From Paenibacillus caui (GTDB lineage Bacteria > Bacillota > Bacilli > Paenibacillales > Paenibacillaceae): 54,130 bases of DNA. A model generated the notes under the pieces. The model saw nothing but the letters and a program-made list of their open reading frames with translations. It was not told where the DNA came from and made no database searches. Both the position numbers and the translations under genes were made by a program. Every line of letters starts with the position of its first letter. Position 1 is the first letter of the stretch. The DNA lies in NCBI RefSeq assembly GCF_019904135.1, contig NZ_JAIOGQ010000031.1, positions 1 to 54,130 of the forward strand. The letters run 5' to 3'. This document shows, piece by piece, positions 25,515 through 34,126 of the stretch.

Positions 25515-25721
25515 TACCCTGATTTGTATAAGTCTCTATTACCAGCTCACTTTTTAATCAAAAGATTAATTTTATATTTCGTATCATAGCGCAATGTAAT
25601 ATCTTTAGTGTACAAATAAAGGGAATTATTAAAAGTATGTCATAATTGTTACGATATAGAAAAAAACCGAAACATCCTGATAGTTTGATTCGTAAATTAT
25701 ATACTAATTAGGAATTTATTC

Positions 25722-25750
25722 TTAACATACGAACATGTGTTTGGTATAAT
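25722..25750 (+). promoter_or_regulatory. Sigma-A promoter of the 102-residue unknown gene
   Basis: TTAACA (25722-25727) and TATAAT (25745-25750) are separated by exactly 17 bases, about 50 bp upstream of the start codon. Confidence 0.75.
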
Positions 25751-25799
25751 TAATAAGCTAAGTTAATTGCCTTGTTCGGCAAAAAGGGGGATACAACTA

Positions 25800-26108
25800 A
25801 TGAAAATATATGAAGAGAAACAATTAGAAATTACGCTGGAATCCCTAGAACAACTTGTACCAGTAAATATGCGAAAACATATAATAGAGATTATGACTGC
25901 TGGCCCAACATCCCGTTTTTTCTGTAAAATTGAAAAGCAGTTCCCGAATATTCACATCTATCTATTAGAACAGAATCAATCTGAATCATATGAGATCGGG
26001 CATTTCTTTTCGTGTAACCAAATTGATGACACTTATCTTTACCTAAGTCTTCCTCTTGAGCAGATCAAATCATATGGGCGATTTATAACTCAATTACCTA
26101 ATCTTTAG
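25800..26108 (+). CDS. Unknown 102-residue protein
   Basis: The gene has its own sigma-A promoter and a GGGGG ribosome binding site, with an ATG at 25800. The product has no signal peptide or membrane helix. It is mixed alpha/beta with a Leu-rich start (LEITLESLEQLVPVNMRKHI) and a Gln/Asn-rich middle (LLEQNQSESYEIGHFF). I do not recognise it. It converges on, and overlaps by 11 bp, a small ribbon-helix-helix-like gene on the other strand. Confidence 0.65.
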   Translation: MKIYEEKQLEITLESLEQLVPVNMRKHIIEIMTAGPTSRFFCKIEKQFPNIHIYLLEQNQSESYEIGHFFSCNQIDDTYLYLSLPLEQIKSYGRFITQLPNL

Positions 26109-26268
26109 GCGACTTCGGTTCGATTTTTACTCTTTCGTATTCTTCTTCAATCGCCTTTGATAACAACTCGGTAGCAGTCATGTTCAACTTTTTAGCTGCT
26201 TCAGCCAATTGTTGTTTAATATAGACTGGTACATCATAATGAAATTTAACTTTGTTTCGGTATACCAA
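26098..26268 (-). CDS. Small ribbon-helix-helix-like protein (56 aa), TTG start
   Basis: A TTG at 26268 follows GGGGG by eight bases, and the frame runs for 56 codons. The product (VYRNKVKFHYDVPVYIKQQL, then TATELLSKAIEEEYERV) has a beta strand followed by two helices, as in ribbon-helix-helix proteins. Its helical part resembles the C-terminus of the gene directly upstream (LIEAAALQDMSATQLLIRII). It begins 13 bases after that gene's stop, in the same frame, so the two are co-transcribed. Whether it binds DNA or a partner toxin is unknown. Confidence 0.6.
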   Translation of the reverse strand: MVYRNKVKFHYDVPVYIKQQLAEAAKKLNMTATELLSKAIEEEYERVKIEPKSPKD

Positions 26269-26280
26269 TTCCGATTCCCC

Positions 26281-26646
26281 CTATCCCATAACTTCTTGGT
26301 ATTTTTTTTCAATTATACGAATTAGCAACTGTGTCGCAGACATATCTTGTAAGGCTGCCGCTTCGATAAGCTTTTCCTTAATCTCTGGCTGAAACTCATA
26401 AGGCAATTTTAATTTGGGTTCCGATATTCGGCTTTCCAGCGTCTTCTCTGCCTCTATCGCTAACTCTAGCAAGGTGTGCAGGGATGAATCGCTGGAAGTG
26501 GACCTTCCATATCTAGGTAATACACGAATGAGATATTGTTTGAGTGCATTTTGTTCATCTTCGTGAATTTCTAAATTTAATTGGTTATTCCTCACAATTA
26601 ATTTACAATCCACATTATAGCCGAATAAGTTAATAGAATAATTCAT
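26281..26646 (-). CDS. Ribbon-helix-helix-like protein with extra N-terminal domain (121 aa)
   Basis: The 121-residue product has a C-terminal segment (FQPEIKEKLIEAAALQDMSA then QLLIRIIEKKYQEV) of the ribbon-helix-helix type, preceded by about 80 residues with a beta-rich start (YSINLFGYNVDCKLIVRNNQ) and a Ser-rich linker. The ATG at 26646 follows GGGAGGGTG. It forms an operon with the 56-residue relative downstream. Two tandem paralogues, one with and one without the N-terminal domain, suggest partner proteins. Function not known; a regulator or antitoxin-like role is only a guess. Confidence 0.6.
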   Translation of the reverse strand: MNYSINLFGYNVDCKLIVRNNQLNLEIHEDEQNALKQYLIRVLPRYGRSTSSDSSLHTLLELAIEAEKTLESRISEPKLKLPYEFQPEIKEKLIEAAALQDMSATQLLIRIIEKKYQEVMG

Positions 26647-26795
26647 CGAACACCCTCCCTCATCATCTTTCGTTATTATATAGTGACTCGTTACGTGTCA
26701 CAATATATATTCCTTATTATATGGATATGTAGGTTTCATTTAAAATTTGAATTTGTACCAACATTTCCTGAAAAAATGTTCATCCCTGTTTCTTT

Positions 26796-26897
26796 TTAAT
26801 TGGGCAATAGCCTGTGTGTTGCTATTACGACAAGCTGAGATTGTGACAGTCCGGTATCATTGGAAATTTGGGCCGATGATTTCTCGATTGAAGACAT
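26796..26897 (-). CDS. Possible small or truncated regulator (33 aa)
   Basis: An ATG at 26897 follows GGAGGGG by a good spacing. The product reads SSIEKSSAQISNDTGLSQSQ, then LVVIATHRLLPN, and stops. It has the look of the first helices of a small DNA-binding protein (ISNDTGLSQSQL), and the frame next to it continues with basic residues, so it may be a truncated gene. Evidence is the ribosome binding site and helix pattern only. Confidence 0.35.
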   Translation of the reverse strand: MSSIEKSSAQISNDTGLSQSQLVVIATHRLLPN

Positions 26898-27028
26898 ATG
26901 CGCCCCTCCTAAAAATTACATTTTTGTTGTTATTTTAACATAAATTAGGTATTTTTAAAGAAATATAACGTAACATTACGATACCTTATATAATAATGAT
27001 ATTAATAAACTGAAAGGAGAGGATTACT

Positions 27029-27188
27029 GTGGATTTTGAAGCAATCGTACAGTTAGTTGGTAATGTTGGCTTTCCAATCGCCCTCTCACTAATCCTCCAA
27101 ATTCAATAAACAAATGAATGGTCTGTAGAAACGTCTAGGGCAACTAGACAAGACCATGAACTAATTGGTCAAAACCATTCTAGAATGA
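27029..27188 (+). pseudogene. YvrJ-family small protein, decayed
   Basis: A GTG start behind AAAGGAGAG gives MDFEAIVQLVGNVGFPIALS, the YvrJ-family membrane start, and then stops at 27109. In the next frame the expected coiled tail continues (NKQMNGL, KRLGQLDKTMN, LVKTILE), but it is broken by two stop codons where Glu and Gln codons are expected. One frameshift and two nonsense changes mean the gene is dead. Confidence 0.6.
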
Positions 27189-27504
27189 TAAATCGGGTCT
27201 CCTAGAAGCCTGAGAAGAAGTAATAAGTGGTTAGAAAAATGAAGATTTTCTTCATATTGAGTTCAAATTGCATGATTGTCAGTTAAAATTTTAAAATCTC
27301 ACATTTATGACTGCTCGGCATATACTACAGATACTTGAAGGTTAGCAGTTAATTCTTATATCTCCTATAACTCAACTTTACCAGTTTAATTTACACATAA
27401 CGTCTTTATGGAAAAGCTCCTTTTTTGTTATAATAAAGTTAGTGGTTTAATTTCCCCTTTTTGGGAAATTAAGAGTTGATGTAAAAAAATTTTAGGAGGT
27501 TTTA
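27189..27504. other. AT-rich gap with a promoter-like -10 and a perfect palindrome
   Basis: I see no gene here. Near the right end a TATAAT (27429-27434) is followed by a perfect inverted repeat, TTAATTTCCC (27447-27456) and GGGAAATTAA (27463-27472), with a CTTTTT loop. It lies between the promoter and the AGGAGG of the DUF4181 gene, so it may be an operator or a leader hairpin. Confidence 0.45.
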
Positions 27505-27846
27505 ATGATCAACAACTCATATCATTATTTTATGCTTGTCTTATTTTTGGCTCAATTTATTGTAGATAAAATTTTCTTTGCAGATGAGAGAAAAATGTCC
27601 GATACACAGGGGAACAAATTATATTTATGGGGTATGTGGATTTTTGCAGCTGCCGTAGTTATTACTACATTCTCGCTTGATATGAGTCAATTACAACCTT
27701 TATTCGGCATCCTCATAGCCTTGTCATTCGGTTTTCGCGCTTATATGGAATGGAGATACATTAGAGAAACAAAAAGTCACTTAGTTTCATTAGTTTTGGT
27801 TACTGTTTCACTCATTTTTACATTTGCTTTCTTTATTCTCCGCTGA
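27505..27846 (+). CDS. DUF4181-family membrane protein
   Basis: The 113-residue protein has four hydrophobic segments (about residues 8-24, 41-58, 64-80 and 93-112) and the family-like block FRAYMEWRYIRETKSHLV near residue 78. The ATG at 27505 follows AGGAGG. Function of the family is unknown. It lies in the AT-rich island and is followed by a gene-poor stretch and a strong bidirectional terminator shared with the convergent unknown gene. Confidence 0.72.
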   Translation: MINNSYHYFMLVLFLAQFIVDKIFFADERKMSDTQGNKLYLWGMWIFAAAVVITTFSLDMSQLQPLFGILIALSFGFRAYMEWRYIRETKSHLVSLVLVTVSLIFTFAFFILR

Positions 27847-28043
27847 TTCTATAGCAGACGATATGCATGTCTGGGGCATTCAGTAAGGTGAAGACGTAAC
27901 ACTACCAAATGTCATTGTGCTACTTGTCTCTGCGTTATCTATACAAAAGAATCGCACATCCGCAGCTTAAAAATTCCATCTCAGAATTTAGATTAGTCAT
28001 CGCGTATTTCGTGTATGTGTCGAACTTCACTTTAGTCTTGTGC

Positions 28044-28091
28044 AAAAAAGTTGCCCCTAAAGTCACAAGTGACCTTAGGGCAACTTTTTTT
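28044..28091. terminator. Strong bidirectional terminator
   Basis: Arms AAAAAAGTTGCCCC-TAA and TTAGGGCAACTTTTTT, continued inward by GTCAC/GTGAC, form a long stem with A- and T-runs outside. It serves the convergent minus-strand gene and any transcript from the DUF4181 gene. Confidence 0.9.
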
Positions 28092-28106
28092 AAGTTGAGA
28101 AACTAA

Positions 28107-28592
28107 TTAGGATGAGCTAACCCAACTACCATCATGATATTGAAGCCGCTGGGGTGTAGTTGCTTGTTGAATATACCGAATTGTACTAAGCCCCTCAGGA
28201 GTATTAACGGTATATTCGAGAAAGGCGACTTCAAATTCAATACGTTGATATGTTGAAGAGTGTTGAGAAAACCAAGTAAGGTTTGCATTCAAATCAGTAA
28301 GACCTGCTTCAAGTACTTTATCAAGGGTATAATCGGAGACAATAGCATCAACAACTTTGAAAGTGGTATATGCAATACCAGCAGGACCAGCGTATTTCCC
28401 CCAACTTGTTTTAGCAAACAACTGGAGAAGAAAAGAATAGTCCAAACCGAGGCTATCGAGATATTCTGCAAGAGCACTCTCACTATACCTTTTTTTTGCA
28501 GCATCAAGAAGACCGATTTGTACATCAACTGCCTTACCCATTTCGCTCAATGTCAAACTAAGTGTACCAGTGTATTCAATCCATTCTGCCAT
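28107..28592 (-). CDS. Unknown 161-residue protein
   Basis: The gene has a good GGAGG and ATG start at 28592 and its own terminator. The product has an amphipathic N-terminus (LTLSEMGKAVDVQIGLLDAA), a small hydrophobic patch (AGPAGIAYTTFKVVDAIV, about residues 70-87) and a C-terminus ending YHDGSWVSSS. I do not recognise it. The composition resembles small secreted or self-associating proteins of accessory regions, but there is no signal peptide. Confidence 0.65.
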   Translation of the reverse strand: MAEWIEYTGTLSLTLSEMGKAVDVQIGLLDAAKKRYSESALAEYLDSLGLDYSFLLQLFAKTSWGKYAGPAGIAYTTFKVVDAIVSDYTLDKVLEAGLTDLNANLTWFSQHSSTYQRIEFEVAFLEYTVNTPEGLSTIRYIQQATTPQRLQYHDGSWVSSS

Positions 28593-28799
28593 AATTATAC
28601 CTCCAATGATAATTAATATTTACTAATTTAGTTAACTGAACTGATGGGATAAGATCACAGTAGACTGTATCCCGCAGCTTACTGTTGTCAAACAGTTCCT
28701 TTAACTGTTTATACAGTATCATATAGCGTTACGATACGCAATATTATTTTGTTATTATTCCCCATATATTAAGTCATCAAACAAGGTCTCCTTCTCAGA

Positions 28800-29270
28800 T
28801 TAGTGTTTCACATACTGGAATTACTGCGAACAAGTACGGGGTGAGCGGCACCATTAAAACAGCCAATCCATCACCAGACGACTGTGGTAACTGTTGAAGT
28901 TTTGGATATGGTACACGCCCTTGACAGGTTGTTTCTCATCGGACTTGAATCGGTAATGGACGAGGCCTTTCACAATCGCGTGCGTTCGGAGATGTTCCTT
29001 CTAACCTTTTTAGAGAAAAAAATGTCTCGTCCATTTCGACGATGCCTTGGAATGTTATTTAAAATCTTTCCGATCCGGAAACATCCGAGTCGACATATAA
29101 GCAACTTTCCTCCAAATAAATCTTCGAAATTCGATGTACATCGTATTACAGACATACTATTATTATTCCAAAGGAACCATAAAAGGAAATGGGTAGCGTT
29201 CACAAGACCTAGTATGAATGACCTACAATGTTTTATTTTGTCAAAAAATTTCCGTTACAGATCGCCCGAT
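28800..29270 (-). pseudogene. IS1595-family transposase relic
   Basis: In different minus-strand frames I can read GIVEMDETFFSLKR (about 29043-29005), the conserved DDE start of IS1595 transposases, and KGVYHIQNFNSYHSRL (about 28926-28876), the conserved C-terminal block, followed by an FNG motif. Between them the central part is deleted, and several frameshifts and stops separate the pieces. The element is dead and no intact ends were found. Confidence 0.6.
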
Positions 29271-29438
29271 ATACCGTACTATAAGTAAGGCTAAAACGGA
29301 GATTTGAGCAGCATTCCGGTCAGGAGTTGCGAATTTCATGAATTTTATCCAAGGCGAAGCTCTATCTAAGTCCAGTTTAAGCTAAAATATTTTGTGTAAT
29401 ATATTCCTTCGTCTATTACATGGGATAGGAGCGGAATT

Positions 29439-30853
29439 ATGGAGAAAGAAGATCTGAAGTCATTACAGCAGCAGGTGGCACTGCTTAGGGCCGAAGGGAA
29501 ATACAAGGAAACCATCGAAGCAGGCTATTATCTTCTTAAGTGCGGAACGGAATGCGATGATCCTAAATCGATTTTAACCGCACATTTAAATATTGCAGCT
29601 TCCTACTATTGTATTGGCGATATGGAGGTGGCTTTTCACAGTATCGATGCTTATGATCAGGTTTGCAGCAAATACGGAGACGACACCGATCATTTAAGTC
29701 TGTACAATATTTTATTTGTGCTTTATGAGTATAATCAGGATTTTAGCAAGGCAAGAGAAACGCTTGAACAAAGCATTAAATTAGGGGAACAGCTGAAACA
29801 ACACAAAATTGTCAGCAATGCATACAGCAATTACAGCCACCTGTGCTTGGCAGAGGGGAAATATGATGACGCATTGGAGATGGCCAAATTGGCACTGGAA
29901 CAAGCGAACCTGCATACACCCGAAACCGAAAGCCCCATCATCAAGATCAGAGTTCAATTGAACATGGCGCTGGCTTACATTGAGCTCGGAAATTTTGATA
30001 CGTCCCAATCCTTAATCGACGATATGATCAATCATCCTGTTCTGGATTCATTTGTAAGGGAAAAGTCCCAATGCTATCTGGTGCAAGGAAACTGGTATGC
30101 CAAGCAGCACATGTACAGGGAAGCTTTCGAAGCCTTGACTTATGCCAAAGAGTTAGTAGAAAGCTATAACGATATATATTTATTAAAAACGATTCAAGAA
30201 GAAAGATGCGGACTGTGCGAGCAAATGAATGACATTCCTTTAGGATATCATGTGCAAAAAGAATACATATCACTGCTTCATGAAATAAACAAGCAGCAAT
30301 TGGGGTTAACCGCTCTGAAGCTTAATGTGAAACATAATGTGACCGTGCTTGAAAACAAGGCCAATACGGATTATTTGACAGGACTATATAATCGCGACTA
30401 CCTGGAGAAAACGACAAATGAATGGCTGAAACAGGCATCCGAAAGAAATGAGAGTATTGTATGCATCACCTTTGACATCGATAATTTTAAAACAATTAAT
30501 GATAGATACGGGCATCTTTTTGGCGATGAGGTCATCAAGCAGGTAGGCAAAGCTTCCTCAAGCCTAATGGCCGAGAACGAGCTGATCGGCCGTTATGGCG
30601 GCGATGAATTTGTAGTTGTGCTGAAAGGGGGAACACTGGCAAGCGGGAAGAAGAAAGCGGAGCAAATCAAAAGACGCTAACAAGCTTGACCCTCAGCAAG
30701 GACGGTAAACAGCTGCGAATCAAAACCAGCATTGGTGTTACGGATAATTTGGGTGGGACTTTGCTCTCCTTTAATGAATTGTTTTATTTAGCCGATGTGG
30801 GGCTTTACAGAGCCAAACAGAATGGAAAGAACCAGATTTGCATGGGGAACTAA
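29439..30853 (+). pseudogene. TPR-GGDEF diguanylate cyclase with a frameshift near the end
   Basis: The first 413 codons encode an N-terminal array of tetratricopeptide-like helices (residues 1-290) with no membrane segment, then a GGDEF domain (ANTDYLTGLYNRDYLE, FDIDNFKTINDRYGHLFGDE, active-site loop RYGGDEFVVV). The frame ends at about 30680 after EQIKRR. The rest of the domain (IKTSIGVTDN, LADVGLYRAKQNGKN) continues in another frame to a stop at 30853. An indel within 30665-30680, near an AAAA run, explains this. The active site is intact but the domain's last third is lost. A sequencing error cannot be excluded. Confidence 0.85.
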
Positions 30854-30866
30854 TCGGGGGGTATTT

Positions 30867-30903
30867 CAAAGGACTTGCTTCCCCGCAAGTCCTTTGGTTT
30901 TAT
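30867..30903 (+). terminator. Terminator after the GGDEF gene
   Basis: Arms CAAAGGACTTGC and GCAAGTCCTTTG enclose a six-base loop and are followed by GTTTTAT. Confidence 0.85.
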
Positions 30904-30970
30904 CTGGAACAGATCGGGATCAGACCCGCTATTGTTAGAAGCAGGCTCTACGGCCGGATTTGGACAGATA

Positions 30971-31020
30971 TTGCCAGCGGAAAATATTCATGCTAAGATT
31001 TGTTTGAACGAACAATCAAA
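30971..31020 (+). promoter_or_regulatory. Promoter and operator of the tetR-MMPL unit
   Basis: TTGCCA (30971-30976) and TAAGAT (30994-30999) are 17 bases apart. Directly downstream lies TTTGTTTGAACGAACAATC, a dyad (TTGTT...AACAA) sharing its TTTGTTTGA half-site with the palindrome at 31671-31702. Repressor binding here would block the promoter. Confidence 0.6.
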
Positions 31021-31059
31021 ATTTTACTTAACAGCGGATATGCATTTCTGGAGGCCATC

Positions 31060-31644
31060 ATGACAGAGAAAGATAAACGGGAGAAGATTATTGAAGCCGC
31101 ATACCAGGTACTGGCTGAACGAGGGTACGATGAAGCCTCTACCAAAGAGATTGCACGTACAGCTGGAGTTGCACAGGGGTTGATCGGCTATTATTTCTCG
31201 AGCAAGGATTTGTTGTTTGCCGAGGTTTTCCGCCGTGAATCAGAGAAATATTGCGAGTCGCTAGCCTATATCAAAAGCTATGGCGAACAGCAGTTAACTT
31301 TAGACGGGATTAAGTCGATCCTGAAGGTACCGAAATCAAAAACGGCGGATCATCCGGCTTTAGTCAAGCTGCGATATGAATTGTTTGCTTTGGGACTCCG
31401 AAATCAAGCCGTTTCCGGCAGCATCAAAGAGACGCTGGCCAGCAAACGCGCTCATCTCACAAGCTTGATCGAAGCAGTCAGCAATCTGCCGGAGGAGCAT
31501 TCGCGAAGGCTCGCTCCGATTCTTTTGGCCGCTTTCGACGGCCTGGCTTTGCAGCGGATGTGCGATGACGAGTTCCCGTACGACGAAGCCTACGATACAC
31601 TGGCGGTCATGATTGACTCTTATCTGAAAGCGATAAAGTCATAG
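31060..31644 (+). CDS. TetR/AcrR-family transcriptional regulator
   Basis: The 194-residue protein has a TetR helix-turn-helix (KIIEAAYQVLAERGYDEAST, then VAQGLIGYYFSSKDLLF) in residues 8-52 and a C-terminal ligand domain. I chose the ATG at 31060, which follows GGAGG by five bases, over an upstream frame from 31000 that would begin inside the operator. Operator-like dyads before it and before the MMPL gene share the TTTGTTTGA half-site, so it probably represses itself and the exporter. Confidence 0.9.
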   Translation: MTEKDKREKIIEAAYQVLAERGYDEASTKEIARTAGVAQGLIGYYFSSKDLLFAEVFRRESEKYCESLAYIKSYGEQQLTLDGIKSILKVPKSKTADHPALVKLRYELFALGLRNQAVSGSIKETLASKRAHLTSLIEAVSNLPEEHSRRLAPILLAAFDGLALQRMCDDEFPYDEAYDTLAVMIDSYLKAIKS

Positions 31645-31670
31645 CCTGGCGGACCGCCTTTCTTTTTTCA

Positions 31671-31702
31671 TTATATTTGTTTGATTGATCAAACAAATAT
31701 AA
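31671..31702. promoter_or_regulatory. Perfect 14-bp palindrome, operator of the MMPL gene
   Basis: Arms TTATATTTGTTTGA (31671-31684) and TCAAACAAATATAA (31689-31702) flank a four-base centre. The size is typical of a TetR-family operator. It lies between the stop of tetR and the start of the MMPL gene. Confidence 0.75.
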
Positions 31703-31734
31703 TGAAATGAACTACAAGATGAGGAGGAGAAGAC

Positions 31735-33984
31735 ATGAATCAAGTCATTCAATCACAAAAGCTAAGGAGAAAGCGGGAAGGCAGGACGTTTCTCCGATCT
31801 GCCTTGAGTATTGTCGTAAGATTCAGATGGCTGGTTATCATCTTGGGGGTGCTGGCTTTTCTTGCCTCGGCGCTCGCGGGAGCTGCGACGGTTGGCAAGC
31901 TCTCCCTCAGCAGATGGGAAGTTCCCGGTTCCGAGTCCTATCAGGCTGGAAGAGCGCTTGAGCAGACATTCGGGTCCGGAAGCCCCAATCTGGCGCTGCT
32001 CGTGACGGTGAAGAAAGGCACGATCGACAGCCCGGATGTACAGGAAGCAGGAATAGCGTTAACCCGTGAACTGGCGTCGGACAAAGCGGTGCAGGAAGCT
32101 TTCTCTTATTGGACGCAGGGTAACACACAGGCGCTTCGCAGCAAAAACGGTACCCAGTCGCTTATATTGGCTCATTTGAAAGGAACGGTAACGGAAGCAA
32201 GGACGGCGCTTGGCGAATTGTCTCCCCGTTTCACCCGAGACAACAGCTTATTCAAGGTAGAGGTCGGCGGTCAGGATGAAATTTTCAGACAGGCGGCACA
32301 GCTTGCCCGTCAAGATTTTTTGCGTGCGGAGATGATTATCCTGCCCGGCGTGTTTCTGCTTCTTCTGCTGGTCTATCGCCGGCTGTGGGCAACGGCGTTA
32401 ACGATCGGCATTGGGCTGTTTGCCATGGTGGGCACGCTTGCCGGACTGAACGTCATTGTAAGATTCACGGAAGTTTCAACCTTCGCCCTCAACTTGACGC
32501 TCGTGATGGGACTTGGACTCGGCATCGATTATTGCCTGTTTATGATCGCCCGGTTCCGGGAAGAGCTTCTTGCGGGCAAAAGCCCGCAGGAAGCGGCCGT
32601 TCGCACGGTGGAGACGGCAGGACGCACGGTGATTTTCAGCGGGATGACGGTTGCGGCGTCCTGCGCGGTTCTGTTTGTGTTCCCGTTTCCGTTCCTTCAG
32701 TCGTTCGCTTATACGGGAATTCTGGTCGTCCTATCCGGCATAATCGGATCGGTGGTGATCTTGCCGGTATTTTTTGCGCTGCTGGGCCATCGAATGGCGC
32801 GCCGGACCACAAGAAGAGCGTCAACTGCGGATCCGGCAGGGGCTGGCATCCACGGCGGATGGTGGTACAGAAGCGCCAAAAACATGATGCGCCGGCCAGT
32901 CCTTTGGGGCGGAGCGGCGATCATCGTTCTGATGCTGCTGGGCTCTCCGATTCTGAGCTTGAAGTTTGGGCTGCCTGACCATCGCGTGCTGCCCGAGGGT
33001 ACGAGCAGCCGGCTGGTGGAAGACCAGAAGCGGGCCGGGTTTCCGGCTGAAGCGACAGACTCGATTCAGGTTGTTGCGCCGTCGGTTCAGGACCCCGGTT
33101 CCAAAGTGGAAGCCATTGCGGGCTATGCCGCAGAACTGTCGCTGATTCCCGGCATTGTTCAGGTGGATTCCCTTGCCGGCTCTTACGCGGAAGGGCGGCA
33201 AATTACGCCGCCGAATGAAATTCACGCCCGTTTTAAAGGGGCGGATGGCGGTACATTCCTGACTGTCATTCCTTACGGAGACAGCATTGATACGGATTCT
33301 TCGAGAATTGTAAATGCCGTAAGGACGGCGAATGCTCCGTTTGACGTGAGGGTAGGAGGCTATCCCGCGGATCTGACCGACTTCCGGGAAACCCTGCTTG
33401 AACGGATTCCCTTTGCCCTGGCTTTAGTTTTGGTGATTACTTTTATCGTATTGTTTCTGATGACCGGGAGTATCCTGCTCCCCCTGAAGGCGACGGTGCT
33501 CAATTTCTTGAGTCTCTCCATTATGTTCGGCGCCCTCGTCTGGGTGTTTCAGGAGGGGCATTTATCCGGGTTGCTTCATTTTACGCCTGCCGGGTCGATT
33601 GAGCCCAGCATTCCGATTCTGATGTTCTGTATTGCCTACGGATTGTCCATGGATTACGAGGTCTTTATCCTGTCGCGGATCAAGGAGGAGTATGACCGTT
33701 CCGGCGATCTCGTGGAATCCGTTGCGGTCGGGATTCAGAAGAGCGGTTCGCTCGTCACAACGGCCGCTGCAATTCTGGCTTTTTCATTTGCCGCATATGC
33801 GACAGGGGAAGTTGTATTTCTGAAAATGCTCGGGATCGGAATGATGCTGGCCGTGCTGGTTGACGCGACGCTGATCCGGTCTGTGCTGGTGCCAGCCTTC
33901 ATGAAGCTGGCGGGACGGGCAAACTGGTGGGCTCCGCCCGTGCTGCGCCGCCTTTACGAACGGTTCGGCATTTCGGAAAGCTAG
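31735..33984 (+). CDS. MMPL/RND-superfamily exporter
   Basis: The 749-residue protein has the MMPL layout: TM1 at about residues 30-52, an extracytoplasmic loop of about 140 residues, a block of helices at about 200-350 with GLGLGIDYCLFMIARFREEL, then a second loop and a second helix block with AYGLSMDYEVFILSRIKEEY. The paired DY motifs in the two halves are the proton-relay signature. Members export lipids, surfactants or drugs. The ATG follows GGAGG. It is under the adjacent TetR operator. Confidence 0.93.
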   Translation: MNQVIQSQKLRRKREGRTFLRSALSIVVRFRWLVIILGVLAFLASALAGAATVGKLSLSRWEVPGSESYQAGRALEQTFGSGSPNLALLVTVKKGTIDSPDVQEAGIALTRELASDKAVQEAFSYWTQGNTQALRSKNGTQSLILAHLKGTVTEARTALGELSPRFTRDNSLFKVEVGGQDEIFRQAAQLARQDFLRAEMIILPGVFLLLLLVYRRLWATALTIGIGLFAMVGTLAGLNVIVRFTEVSTFALNLTLVMGLGLGIDYCLFMIARFREELLAGKSPQEAAVRTVETAGRTVIFSGMTVAASCAVLFVFPFPFLQSFAYTGILVVLSGIIGSVVILPVFFALLGHRMARRTTRRASTADPAGAGIHGGWWYRSAKNMMRRPVLWGGAAIIVLMLLGSPILSLKFGLPDHRVLPEGTSSRLVEDQKRAGFPAEATDSIQVVAPSVQDPGSKVEAIAGYAAELSLIPGIVQVDSLAGSYAEGRQITPPNEIHARFKGADGGTFLTVIPYGDSIDTDSSRIVNAVRTANAPFDVRVGGYPADLTDFRETLLERIPFALALVLVITFIVLFLMTGSILLPLKATVLNFLSLSIMFGALVWVFQEGHLSGLLHFTPAGSIEPSIPILMFCIAYGLSMDYEVFILSRIKEEYDRSGDLVESVAVGIQKSGSLVTTAAAILAFSFAAYATGEVVFLKMLGIGMMLAVLVDATLIRSVLVPAFMKLAGRANWWAPPVLRRLYERFGISES

Positions 33985-34036
33985 CTGCGCGGGCAAGAGA
34001 TACCCCGGAGCAACGCTCGCGATTGCGATTGCGGCA

Positions 34037-34085
34037 AAACGGGCAATCCCTGCAGGTCCATTCAGGACTGCGGGATTGCCCGTTT
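34037..34085. terminator. Terminator after the MMPL gene
   Basis: Arms AAACGGGCAATCCC and GGGATTGCCCGTTT, with an inner TGCAG/CTGC stem, form a long hairpin with A/T-rich ends. It also serves the convergent SDR gene. Confidence 0.85.
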
Positions 34086-34126
34086 GCTTTAACCATCGCA
34101 AACAAGTAAACCAAGGCTTGCAGGTT

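Noticed and set aside
26747..26938. A 63-codon plus-strand frame
   Set aside because: No ribosome binding site; the opposite strand has a better start with GGAGGGG for a small peptide.
28884..29288. A 134-codon plus-strand frame
   Set aside because: The minus strand of the same stretch carries clear IS1595 transposase blocks, so the plus frame is a shadow.
31644..31670. GGCGG-a-CCGCC followed by T as a terminator after tetR
   Set aside because: The loop would be too small for a stable hairpin, and tetR and the exporter may be read together.
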